Origin: Bacteroidales bacterium UBA1680
GTDB lineage: Bacteria; Bacteroidota; Bacteroidia; Bacteroidales; UBA932
Assembly: GCA_002320605.1 (NCBI GenBank)
Contig: DCKG01000015.1
Span: 158,759-222,758 of the forward strand
Direction of reading: 5' to 3'
DNA: 64,000 bases
Of the stretch, positions 30,363 through 38,401 are shown piece by piece. The notes under the pieces were generated by a model, which was given only the letters and a program-made list of their open reading frames with translations, had not been told where the DNA came from and did no database searches. Every line of letters begins with the position of its first letter. Position 1 is the stretch's first letter. The position numbers were made by a program, and so were the translations under genes.

Positions 30363-31988
30363 CTACTCGCCTGCCTTACGTTCCGTCTTATATTCCATCG
30401 CCGCCTTCACGAAATTGACGAAAATCGGCTGTGGGTTCTCTGGCGTGCTCTTGAGCTCTGGATGAAACTGAACGCCTATGAAGAACGGATGAGTCGGCAG
30501 TTCAACGATTTCCACGAGGCCAGTCTCTGGGTTCTTTCCGGTCGCCTTCATTCCGGCGGCTTCGAACTTCTCAAGGTAAGCATTATTGAACTCGTAACGA
30601 TGACGATGCCTCTCCGAAATCATGTCAGTGCCATAAATCCTATAGGCAAGCGAGTCTTTTTCCAGCTTGCAATCGTAAGCTCCGAGCCTCATTGTGCCAC
30701 CTTTTATGGTCGTGCTCTTCTGCTCTTCCATGAGGTCAATCACAGGGTTTTCGGCGTTAGGGACTACTTCGGCAGAGCAGGCATCTTTGATGCCAATCAC
30801 GTCACGGGCGAACTCTACCACGGCCATCTGCATCCCGAGGCATATTCCGAAGAACGGAACTTTATTTTCTCTGGCATATCTAATGGCAAGCACCTTGCCT
30901 TCAAGGCCTCTTTCTCCGAAGCCTGGGGCAACCAGGATGCCGTCCATATTCCCTATCTTTTCCTTTAGGTTCTTCTCGTCAAGAAATTCGCTGTGAACAT
31001 AATGCACGTTTACTTTGCACTCGTTCGCCGCACCTGCGTGCACGAAAGACTCCAGAATGGATTTATACGCGTCTTGCAGTTCGACATATTTCCCGACCAA
31101 GGCGATGTTTATTTCCGATTTCGGATTGTACAGTTTATTCAGGAAGGCCTTCAGCTTCGTCAGATCCGGGACGGGCAAGTCGTTCCAGCCGAAATGCTCC
31201 AGCACAAGCTGATCCAGCTTCTCGTCTTCCATGTTCAGAGGCACCTGATATATTGAAGGAGCATCAATTGACTGAATGACGTGGCCAGGTTTCACGTTGC
31301 AGAACAAGGCTACTTTGCGCCTAAGTTCAGGGGAAAGATCCTTCTCGGTTCTGCACACAATTATGTCCGGATGAACTCCTGCCTGCTGAAGCATCTGCAC
31401 GGAGTGCTGGGTTGGTTTCGTCTTCAACTCCTTAGCGGCCTTGAGGTAAGGCACCAAGGTCAGGTGTATGCTTAGCAAATCCTCATCTGGCATCTCCCAC
31501 TGAAGCTGCCTGATGGCCTCGAGGAAAGGCTGGGACTCCATGTCTCCCACGGTTCCACCAACTTCTGTGACAATCACGTCATATTTTCCGGATTTGCCTA
31601 AAAGAAGCATTCTGCGCTTAATCTCGTCAGTGATGTGAGGCACGATCTGCACTGTCTTGCCAAGGAAAGCGCCTTCGCGTTCCTTAGTGATTACGGTCCA
31701 ATAAATCCTGCCAGTAGTGACGTTATTGGCCTGAGACAAATGCACGCCAAGAAACCTCTCGTAATGGCCAAGGTCCAAATCGGTCTCCGCACCATCGTCC
31801 GTGACATAGCACTCGCCATGTTCGTACGGATTCAATGTTCCCGGATCCACATTGATGTAAGGATCAAACTTCTGAATTGTGACTCTGAGACCCCTGGCCT
31901 GAAGAAGCTTTGCCAGAGAAGCGGCTATTATTCCTTTTCCCAGGGATGATGCTACCCCGCCAGTAACGAAAACATACTTTGTGTGCAT
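30363..31988 (-). CDS. pyrG: CTP synthase
   Basis: A 541-residue enzyme that makes CTP from UTP, ATP and glutamine. The synthetase domain (1-268) opens with KYVFVTGGVASSLGKGIIAA, the phosphate-binding loop, and contains FDPYINVDPGTLNPYEHGE and GGTVGDMESQPFLEA. The glutamine amidotransferase domain (about 290-541) has the nucleophile elbow FFGICLGMQMA and the C-terminal HPFFIGVQFHPE with catalytic His and Glu. Length and motifs are normal. A good promoter (TAACTTTG at 32012-32019) lies about 20 nt upstream. It is followed closely by the cyclotransferase gene. Confidence 0.96.
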   Translation of the reverse strand: MHTKYVFVTGGVASSLGKGIIAASLAKLLQARGLRVTIQKFDPYINVDPGTLNPYEHGECYVTDDGAETDLDLGHYERFLGVHLSQANNVTTGRIYWTVITKEREGAFLGKTVQIVPHITDEIKRRMLLLGKSGKYDVIVTEVGGTVGDMESQPFLEAIRQLQWEMPDEDLLSIHLTLVPYLKAAKELKTKPTQHSVQMLQQAGVHPDIIVCRTEKDLSPELRRKVALFCNVKPGHVIQSIDAPSIYQVPLNMEDEKLDQLVLEHFGWNDLPVPDLTKLKAFLNKLYNPKSEINIALVGKYVELQDAYKSILESFVHAGAANECKVNVHYVHSEFLDEKNLKEKIGNMDGILVAPGFGERGLEGKVLAIRYARENKVPFFGICLGMQMAVVEFARDVIGIKDACSAEVVPNAENPVIDLMEEQKSTTIKGGTMRLGAYDCKLEKDSLAYRIYGTDMISERHRHRYEFNNAYLEKFEAAGMKATGKNPETGLVEIVELPTHPFFIGVQFHPELKSTPENPQPIFVNFVKAAMEYKTERKAGE

Positions 31989-32011
31989 AACGTTCTTTCT
32001 TTACTGGATTA

Positions 32012-32042
32012 CAAAGTTAGCCAATAAAATTAATTTCCGAAA
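32012..32042 (-). promoter_or_regulatory. Promoter of pyrG
   Basis: On the minus strand, TTTC (32042-32039), a 19-nt spacer and TAACTTTG (32019-32012) match the Bacteroidota pattern with one mismatch in the -33 box. The predicted transcript start is near 32007, about 19 nt before the pyrG ATG. Confidence 0.5.
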
Positions 32043-32155
32043 CCGATATCGCCATTTTTCGCAAAAAAGCATGAGCGGAACAATAAATCTGTATCCACGA
32101 ACTCCGTTCTGGACTACGACATCTAGGATATCTGTGTCGTCTGGGTCATCTGGGT

Positions 32156-32178
32156 TCCTGACTTTCGTCAGAATGACG
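32156..32178 (-). repeat. Palindromic repeat, CTGAC-GAAA-GTCAG subtype
   Basis: CTGACTTTCGTCAG (32158-32171) forms a 5-bp stem with a 4-nt loop and is joined to AATGACGG. Its reverse complement matches the copy at 55870-55893 closely (CGTCAT-x-CTGACGAAAGTCAG). It lies in the 31989-32415 gap, where no gene was seen. Confidence 0.6.
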
Positions 32179-32392
32179 GGTCAGTTATTTTGTAACCCAC
32201 CTACATGTCTTCAGCTGTTTGTTCCGGGCACGTGGCGCATCCGGGGATGCGTTCATCCAAAGGCACTAACGTATTCATGTTTATATTTTAAACACTGGGT
32301 TTTGCACCTGCCCCGAAGTTTTGCCTTTGGGCACCTTGACGATGGTGCAGCGGCAGTTTCAGCCGTTGGGCAAGTTTTTTTCTTTTAATCTC

Positions 32393-32423
32393 ATTGAAAT
32401 TTCAGACGGACATATTATCTTTG
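32393..32423 (+). promoter_or_regulatory. Promoter of the candidate pseudoknot RNA
   Basis: ATTG at 32393-32396 (three of four for TTTG), a 19-nt spacer and an exact TATCTTTG at 32416-32423. The predicted transcript start is near 32429, which is where the first stem of the structured region begins. Confidence 0.6.
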
Positions 32424-32428
32424 CTGAT

Positions 32429-32590
32429 GTCAAGACCGCATACTATACTTATAGGCATAAAAATTTTGGGACACCAAGCCCGTTAATAAGTATTTTGCGG
32501 CGCGCTGAAAGGCGACGTCCGCTGAGCCAGTAATAATAGTAGTAGCATGTGGTCTTGATTTTTATTTAACGGGCGTAGAATCTTCAGATT
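32429..32590 (+). ncRNA. Candidate structured RNA with an H-type pseudoknot, family not recognised
   Basis: Stem 1 pairs TCAAGACCGCAT (32430-32441) with ATGTGGTCTTGA (32547-32558): 12 pairs, one of them G-U. Stem 2 pairs GCCCGTTAA (32478-32486) with TTAACGGGC (32566-32574): 9 perfect pairs. The order 1-2-1'-2' makes a pseudoknot. An inner GCGG/CCGC hairpin (32497-32500 and 32519-32522) lies between them. A good promoter predicts the 5' end at stem 1, and a short AATCT/AGATT stem with a T-run follows at about 32578-32592. No reading frame is evident. It precedes rnpB. Confidence 0.6.
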
Positions 32591-32611
32591 TTATGTAAGC
32601 TTGTACGAATG

Positions 32612-32978
32612 AAAAGGTGGGGCGGTTTGTCGCGCTGCGAGGGTTTCGGCCCAAGGGTGAGGAAAGTCCGGACAGGATAGGGCGCCCTGCTGGGGAAAGC
32701 CCAGATGGGAGCAATCTTATGGATGTCGTAACAGAAAATTACCGCCTTTAAAGCCATCAAATTCTCGGCCTTCGGGCTATGAATGACTGGCTCCGGGCAA
32801 GGGTGAAAACGTGAGGCAAGAGCTCACGACGTGTGGCGGTGACGTCGCATGGGTACGGCACCAGGGCCTGCAAAACCAAATATACTGGCAGATGAGGGCT
32901 GCCCGCCCGATGCCAGGGGGTAGGTCGCGAAGATAAATGACAGACTAAAACAGAAACCGGCTTACGACCCCGCCTTTT
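32612..32978 (+). ncRNA. rnpB: RNase P RNA (bacterial type A)
   Basis: The catalytic RNA of RNase P. Diagnostic conserved blocks are present in order: GAGGAAAGTCCGGAC (about 32658), the ACAGAAAATTACCGCC block (about 32730), GGGTGAAAACGTGAGGCAAG (about 32800) and, at the 3' side, GGTAGGTCGCGAAGATAAAT then ACAGAAACCGGCTTACGACC. The outermost helix P1 can be drawn between AAAAGGTGGGG (32612-32622) and CCCCGCCTTTT (32968-32978), which fixes both ends. TTTTTTCTTTTT directly after P1 should end transcription. A -7-like box TAAGCTTG (32596-32603) is nearby. Confidence 0.95.
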
Positions 32979-33319
32979 TTCTTTTTACGTTTTTCGGACA
33001 TGATTTTCATTGCTTTTCCAGTCCGTTTTCCATTTCGCGATTCGTCATGGCCGAGACCCTGTGCACAATCCAAGCCCCAGCACATAACAATTATGACCCA
33101 GAAGGACTTGATCCACGATACTTTCGTAAGCATGCACAGAAGCGCCCAGAATGAACATTTGAGAAGTACCCTGCGAATTTTTGACAGGATACTTTTAGAA
33201 GCAAATGCAAAATATTGAAAATAAATATATTACAGTAGCGTATCAGAGCACCCTGCGTCGCCGTTGCCCTTGCCCCAGCGGTTGCCTAGGGTTTTCTTGC
33301 AGTCTCTGGCGGCTGCCTC
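32979..33319. other. Intergenic stretch between rnpB and glpC
   Basis: It begins with the T-rich end of rnpB. A short plus-strand ORF of 41 codons (MTQKDLIHDT..., 33093-33218) has no recognised family and no promoter; it may be chance. Nothing else was seen. Confidence 0.35.
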
Positions 33320-34558
33320 TCATCGGCGGTTGGCTGCGGTGGTGGCTGGGAGGTCGAGGGCTTCGGCGAGGATGACGATCGGGTTTAGGACTTTGTAGCC
33401 GGTGGACATTTCAATCTGCCACTTGCAGGTATCACACTCACTGCAGACGAAGTCTGGCGCAAGGGCGCGGATCTGCTCAAACACAGGCCGTCCTATTTCT
33501 TGTGAATATTCATAATTCTCTTTCTTGAAGCCGTAGGTGCCGGCAATGCCGCAGCAGCCGCTATCCAGCACAGTGAAAGACACCCCAGGAATCATCTGCA
33601 TGAGCCGCTTCGTGAATATGCTCCATCCTAACTTTTCCATGTGACACGGAATATGATAGGCTATGCGAGCAGCGTAATCTTTCTTGAATACCAGTGTGAC
33701 TTTACCTGCATCAATCAAATCGAACAAAAACTTCTCCACCAGAGTAATGCTGTCCCGAACTTTGGAATTGTCAATATCCAGCACGTGAGGATATTCATCC
33801 CTCATGGTGAATGTGCAAGTGGAAGCAGTGGCAACGATAGGAAGCCCTTCGCCTACCATCTTCTCGAATACGGCGACATTGTGCTTAGCATGCCTGCTAG
33901 CCTGGTTCCAAAGCCCATTGGCAATCATAGCCACCCCGCAGCACTCTTCATTCATAAGTTCCACTCCATAACCAACGGCATTCATCACTTCCACGAAAGC
34001 CTTCCCCACCTCAGGGTGCTGAAACTCAGTAGAACAACCATGGAAGAAGGCCACTTTCTTTGAATATGCCGCCTGCTTCGACCGTGCCTCTCGATTAAAC
34101 CATCCAACGAAGCCGTGAGCCTTGTAATTTGGAAAAGTGCGATTCTTATCAATATCCAGCACCACGTCCATCACAGCTTTCACAGGCTTCGTAGCCACCA
34201 TAGAATTTACTATGGGAGCGAACGGACGAGCCAGACGCCCCATTACGTCCGTATTAGCAAGCATGGTATCACGGAGAGTCGGCGTAGCAGCGCTGTAGCG
34301 ACGCCTGGCAGACTGAATCAAATCCGCTATATTCACGCCAGATGGGCAAGAAACCTCGCAGCGTTTGCAGTTCAAGCAATATTTCAGGTTCTCGTCGAAG
34401 AACATCTTGTTCTTCAGGCGAAGCCTCTCCTCATCAGGGCCGGCCTGCTTAGGACCAGGGAAGCGAGGATTCACTGGCACCACAGGGCAGTACGCCGTGC
34501 AAACCGTGCACTTGATGCACTGCTCGAAATTATTGAAACTAACTTCTTTCTTCTCCAT
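33320..34558 (-). CDS. glpC: Anaerobic glycerol-3-phosphate dehydrogenase, subunit C
   Basis: A 412-residue iron-sulfur protein. Near the N-terminus are two 4Fe-4S motifs (CIKCTVCTAYCP about 14-25 and CLNCKRCEVSCPSG about 61-74). The C-terminal part has two CCG repeats: FFHGCSTEF...EECCGVAM and HIPCHMEKLG...LDSGCCGIAG, then CSECDTCKW. It links the soluble GlpAB dehydrogenase to the membrane quinone pool. It is the last gene of the run, 3 nt after glpB. It is related to, but distinct from, the Hdr-like proteins at 2775-7858. Confidence 0.93.
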   Translation of the reverse strand: MEKKEVSFNNFEQCIKCTVCTAYCPVVPVNPRFPGPKQAGPDEERLRLKNKMFFDENLKYCLNCKRCEVSCPSGVNIADLIQSARRRYSAATPTLRDTMLANTDVMGRLARPFAPIVNSMVATKPVKAVMDVVLDIDKNRTFPNYKAHGFVGWFNREARSKQAAYSKKVAFFHGCSTEFQHPEVGKAFVEVMNAVGYGVELMNEECCGVAMIANGLWNQASRHAKHNVAVFEKMVGEGLPIVATASTCTFTMRDEYPHVLDIDNSKVRDSITLVEKFLFDLIDAGKVTLVFKKDYAARIAYHIPCHMEKLGWSIFTKRLMQMIPGVSFTVLDSGCCGIAGTYGFKKENYEYSQEIGRPVFEQIRALAPDFVCSECDTCKWQIEMSTGYKVLNPIVILAEALDLPATTAANRR

Positions 34559-34561
34559 ATC

Positions 34562-35809
34562 CTATCCTCCAATGATTTCATCAGCGACCCGAAGAGCGGT
34601 CATTATGGCCACGCCAGCGCCGCTCCCCTCGTTCAGCGAATTACACCCACCGACCTCAGAACCAATAACATAAAGATTATCGACCAAAGAACCATTCCTG
34701 AATGCCCTGAAACGAGAATCGGTCACGACTCCAAAGCCAAGATAATTCTGCTTTTCGAAGAAATTTTTATCGTACCACCCATTCCTGTCAGGAACGAAAT
34801 CCACGTCCAGCCCGAACACGGGCTCCTCAATCTTGCCTGTCGATGCGACCAAACCATGAGCGAACAGATGTCCGCTGGCCAGCACGAAATCATCAGCCTC
34901 CAGCAGAGTCCCATCAAGGTTTCTAGTCTTAATGCTCGTTACAGCGCCATCGGAAATCGAAGAACCAAGAGCCTCATCCCCCATCAGGAACGTTCCCCCG
35001 ATGTTCTCGAAAGCCTTTTTCAATAGTTTCTGAGTGCGGATGCCTGCAACGGAAGGCGGCATAGTTCCAACGAACAGCACATTGGCCTTTATCATCTCCC
35101 TAACCCAGTCACACACGAGAGGGTTATTCAAACCGAACACCTCTGGAACCACCACGACATCTTCATCTTTCAAAAGCGAATGAACTGTCCGGCCAAACTC
35201 TTTCCAGCATTCCTCCTGCTCCATTACACGAGCTATATTGATAGAACGCATCTCAGTTGGATTGGCACGAAGATTCTCCACGACCTTCAGTTTCACCGAC
35301 TCTATCCTGCAAGAAAGTCCCTTCTTCTCAAGCCCTTCAGCAATGAAGACACTATTGAAATCCATGAAGCCGGCATAATTGACAATCAATGCCTTATGTC
35401 CTATGACCTCATCGGGAGATTTAAAAAACGGGATTTCCTCCAAAGCCAGCCAGGCCGGCTTGAAAGTCCCCATCGGAGTGAAACGCCAGCCGTTTGCACC
35501 ATTGAAACCGCAAAGCTTGATGCCATACTTTCCGAAGAAAGGAATCACGCCGACAGCATATTCCTTTATCCTCTCAATCCCTATCTTTGAATATGGGTGA
35601 TTCTCCGGTAATTTAGGAATATCCAGAAGCGGCTCTTCAACCGCTGTTCCGTCCGGAAGCCTCCCAAGCAAGCCGAAAGTGCCAGTAGAAAAGTGCAAGG
35701 CATTTTGCCCGGCAGAAACGATGAGACACTGCTTTCCTGCCTCTTGCAAGCGAATGCCGCAGACAAGGGAGGAAAGCCCTCCTCCAATTATGATAGCATC
35801 AAATTTCAT
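34562..35809 (-). CDS. glpB: Anaerobic glycerol-3-phosphate dehydrogenase, subunit B
   Basis: A 415-residue flavoprotein of GlpB length. It opens with FDAIIIGGGLSSLVCGIRLQ, the FAD/FMN-binding loop, and contains KYGIKLCGFNGANGWRFTPM and the GlpB-typical TMPPSVAGIRTQKLLKKAFE. The C-terminus has IGSEVGGCNSLNEGSGAGVA, the second dinucleotide contact. It is the middle subunit of the GlpABC complex that oxidises glycerol-3-phosphate to dihydroxyacetone phosphate without oxygen. It lies 36 nt after glpA and 3 nt before glpC on the same strand. Confidence 0.92.
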   Translation of the reverse strand: MKFDAIIIGGGLSSLVCGIRLQEAGKQCLIVSAGQNALHFSTGTFGLLGRLPDGTAVEEPLLDIPKLPENHPYSKIGIERIKEYAVGVIPFFGKYGIKLCGFNGANGWRFTPMGTFKPAWLALEEIPFFKSPDEVIGHKALIVNYAGFMDFNSVFIAEGLEKKGLSCRIESVKLKVVENLRANPTEMRSINIARVMEQEECWKEFGRTVHSLLKDEDVVVVPEVFGLNNPLVCDWVREMIKANVLFVGTMPPSVAGIRTQKLLKKAFENIGGTFLMGDEALGSSISDGAVTSIKTRNLDGTLLEADDFVLASGHLFAHGLVASTGKIEEPVFGLDVDFVPDRNGWYDKNFFEKQNYLGFGVVTDSRFRAFRNGSLVDNLYVIGSEVGGCNSLNEGSGAGVAIMTALRVADEIIGG

Positions 35810-35845
35810 TCTTAATCCTTATTCAAAACTTATCCTTCACAAAAG

Positions 35846-37447
35846 CTAAGATTCATTCAATCCCAGCACTTCCGCATATACCCACTGCGTATATGCGCAT
35901 TCCCGTAAGGTCTCTCCCCAAGCCACAGGATACATTCCTTTCCACCGCTCATTCATGAACTGCTTCAAATCATTGCGCACAGCAACGACATCGCCATGAT
36001 CCTTAGCCAGAATGCAGGCAGCCCTGCACCCGCAAAGCTCTCCCTGGCACGTTCCCATGCCCATTCGAGTGCGCCTGCGAAGATCCACGAGATTGTGAAC
36101 GTCCATATTCCTGATGGCAGAATCTATCTCAGACACAGGCACCTCTTCACACTCGCAAACGACGCTCCCCTCATATTCATCGGAAAGCGGAATGCTAGAG
36201 ACATTCGCCCCAGCCCTGCCAACGGTCGCCTTCTGCGCCGTAGTAGGCATGGTCCAAATATTCTTGAATATCTTCTCTATGCCTCCTTCCTCAGAGCCAG
36301 GAAGAGGGGTAGTTGCAGTCGTGCAAGGAACATCCAGACCCAGCTTCTTGCAAGCCATGTCGGTAGCCTGCTCAGCCATCAGCCTGTAAGTCATCAGCTT
36401 ACCACCAGTTATCGTTATGAAACCTTTAATTCCGTCGCGAGTCTCGTGATCCAGGCAGACTATGCCACGGCTGATATTCCTGCCGGTAGGATCATTGTCC
36501 GCAGAAACAAGTGGACGCACTCCAGCGTAAGCCCGCAAAATCCTGGTCCGAGCAAGCACAGGCGAGAGTTTCGCACCCTCTGAGAGAAGCAGATTCACTT
36601 CGTCCGGCATCACCTGCAGATGATCGCACTCCTCATATGGCACCTTAGTGGAAGTAGTGCCAATCACGCACACTGTATCTCCAGGAACAAGGATGTCCGC
36701 ATTTGCAGGCTTGCGGCAACGATTCAGCACGATTCCGTTGACCCTGTGAGCGAAAATCAGCAAAGCGCCCTTCGCAGGGTACATGCCAATCTTTGCCCCA
36801 GCCATCTCTGCAATATGATGCCCCCAGATTCCACACGCATTTATTACCACTGGCGCATGGTACTCGCCACACTCTCCGGTCCTTCGATTCTGCACCTTTA
36901 CTCCGGTCAGCATATCCTGGTTCTTAATGATTTCCGTGACCTCTGTGTACGTCAGCACCACGGCACCGTGGAGTTTAGCGTCATAAACGTTCGACGCGCA
37001 AAGCCTGAACGGGTCCACCGAGCCATCAGGAATGCGCACGGCACCTATGATGGACGGATTCACAGATGGTTCTAGCCTCTTAGCCTCCTGAGGGTCGATG
37101 ATTTCCGCATTTATTCCAGCCTCTGTGCAGGCTTTGACGAACGTTGCCTGATAGCCTAGGTCATCTTCAGGCAGAGTAATGAAAAACCCTGAAGTATCAT
37201 CCACGCAATGTCGGGCGATTTTCTTCAGAATCATGTTCTCTTTTATACATTCCGAAGCGGATTCTTTATCAGTGACAGCATAGCGCGCTCCGCTGTGCAG
37301 CAAACCATGATTACGCCCAGTCGCTCCGGTCGCAATGTCGTTTCTTTCTATCAAAAGGACTTTCAAGCCCCTAAGGGAACAGTCCCTTGCGGTTCCGGCG
37401 CCCGTGATGCCGCCGCCGAGGATTATTACGTCAAATTCCTGTTTCAT
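35846..37447 (-). CDS. glpA: Anaerobic glycerol-3-phosphate dehydrogenase, subunit A
   Basis: A 533-residue FAD enzyme. It has VIILGGGITGAGTARDCSLR (about 7-26), the dehydrogenase signature GATGRNHGLLHSGARYAVTD (about 42-61), and near the C-terminus a BFD-like [2Fe-2S] site (SVVCECEEVPVSEI ... GMGTCQGELCGCR), a feature of GlpA compared with aerobic GlpD. It is the catalytic subunit. Its start overlaps the end of the upstream lipoprotein gene by 4 nt, so it is read within the long minus-strand run and not as a separate glp operon; a dedicated promoter was not found. Confidence 0.94.
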   Translation of the reverse strand: MKQEFDVIILGGGITGAGTARDCSLRGLKVLLIERNDIATGATGRNHGLLHSGARYAVTDKESASECIKENMILKKIARHCVDDTSGFFITLPEDDLGYQATFVKACTEAGINAEIIDPQEAKRLEPSVNPSIIGAVRIPDGSVDPFRLCASNVYDAKLHGAVVLTYTEVTEIIKNQDMLTGVKVQNRRTGECGEYHAPVVINACGIWGHHIAEMAGAKIGMYPAKGALLIFAHRVNGIVLNRCRKPANADILVPGDTVCVIGTTSTKVPYEECDHLQVMPDEVNLLLSEGAKLSPVLARTRILRAYAGVRPLVSADNDPTGRNISRGIVCLDHETRDGIKGFITITGGKLMTYRLMAEQATDMACKKLGLDVPCTTATTPLPGSEEGGIEKIFKNIWTMPTTAQKATVGRAGANVSSIPLSDEYEGSVVCECEEVPVSEIDSAIRNMDVHNLVDLRRRTRMGMGTCQGELCGCRAACILAKDHGDVVAVRNDLKQFMNERWKGMYPVAWGETLRECAYTQWVYAEVLGLNES

Positions 37448-38397
37448 TTTACTCCCGTATAACTCTCAATCTGCTTTCTCAGGCTCGCGCTCAAGCTCAC
37501 AGGCTCTTCGCTGTCCGACCTGTCAAGCCACTCTATAGCCAGCTCTGGCTGCCCGAGCATGAAGCATGCAAGGCCGATGTTATAAGCTGCGCAAGCCCTC
37601 TTTTCCTTATTTTTATTCTTAGTGAGAGGGAGCCAGTCGTCGATAGCTTCTTTCCATTTGAATGAGTTGGCATGCTCCGCACCATTGGTCCAAGCACTTT
37701 CCGCTCCATCGTAATATATTACGAAGAACTGATCCTGATGCCATGTGGACACGAAAGACTTTGCCGCCACCTGACCCGCGCCCTGGGCAGCGCTCTCTGT
37801 GCTGTTCCAAAGCCTGCGATTCATTTCCTCAGCAGTAGCCTTCCCATTGCTGTACACATCTACGGCAAGGTCCCTGTCGCCAGCGAAGCCGAAAACCTTA
37901 TCTTCCTTATTCTGGGTGTCGTAGACGTAAACTTTGACGTTGAAAGGGAGCTTCGCAGCCGAGATGTACGATGAATCGGCAGAATGAATGCCCGCCGAAG
38001 TATTTTTTATTGGTGAGCCAAAAGAGACATTTCCGAAAGATGGCTTATCCACAAGAAAAACGACATCCTTATCAACATCCATAGCCAGATTCACCATTGA
38101 ATCCTTCTGAGTGTAGTCAGAGCCTTTTTCATATTCAATGCTATACAGGTCGATTACCTGCGAACCATTGAAATAATCATGCTCCAAGGCAGACGCAAAG
38201 CCAGAAGAAAAAGCCCTGTTGAAAGAAGAATCCCTTGAATCGGAGCCATACAGATAAACGATGCCCATGGTCTTGCGAGAGAGGTTCAGCCCCGAAGCGG
38301 ACGGTCCCCTCATCTCAGATTCCACCAGCAGCGCCTGAGGAGCGCATGCCGCCAGCATGAATATGCCAGAGAGCAGAATGACAGAAGTCTTTTTCAT
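37444..38397 (-). CDS. Lipoprotein with TPR-like C-terminus, DUF6340-like
   Basis: A 317-residue protein with a lipoprotein signal (FMLAACAP, Cys about 18). The N-terminal part includes a beta-strand-rich region (IVYLYGSDSRDSSFNRAFSS, DVVFLVDKPSFGNVSFG, PFNVKVYVYDTQNKEDK). Near residues 240-300 are helices resembling TPR repeats (KWKEAIDDWLPL, KRACAAYNIGLACFMLGQPE, LAIEWLDRS). This arrangement fits the Bacteroidota family DUF6340, whose role is unknown. It overlaps glpA by 4 nt and follows rimO by 4 nt, but nothing links it to glycerol metabolism. The family name is a moderate-confidence guess. Confidence 0.65.
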   Translation of the reverse strand: MKKTSVILLSGIFMLAACAPQALLVESEMRGPSASGLNLSRKTMGIVYLYGSDSRDSSFNRAFSSGFASALEHDYFNGSQVIDLYSIEYEKGSDYTQKDSMVNLAMDVDKDVVFLVDKPSFGNVSFGSPIKNTSAGIHSADSSYISAAKLPFNVKVYVYDTQNKEDKVFGFAGDRDLAVDVYSNGKATAEEMNRRLWNSTESAAQGAGQVAAKSFVSTWHQDQFFVIYYDGAESAWTNGAEHANSFKWKEAIDDWLPLTKNKNKEKRACAAYNIGLACFMLGQPELAIEWLDRSDSEEPVSLSASLRKQIESYTGVK

Positions 38398-38401
38398 AAT
38401 T

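Noticed and set aside
32429..32590. tmRNA or signal recognition particle RNA
   Set aside because: None of the conserved strings of tmRNA ends or the SRP domain IV loop were found in the pseudoknot region.
33000..33218. 72-codon plus-strand ORF behind rnpB
   Set aside because: No promoter, no family similarity seen, and the 5' part overlaps the rnpB trailing T-rich region; kept only as a mention in the gap entry.
33320..37447. GlpABC read as a second Hdr-like complex
   Set aside because: GlpC shares CCG and 4Fe-4S motifs with HdrD-type proteins, but glpA and glpB identify a standard glycerol-3-phosphate dehydrogenase.
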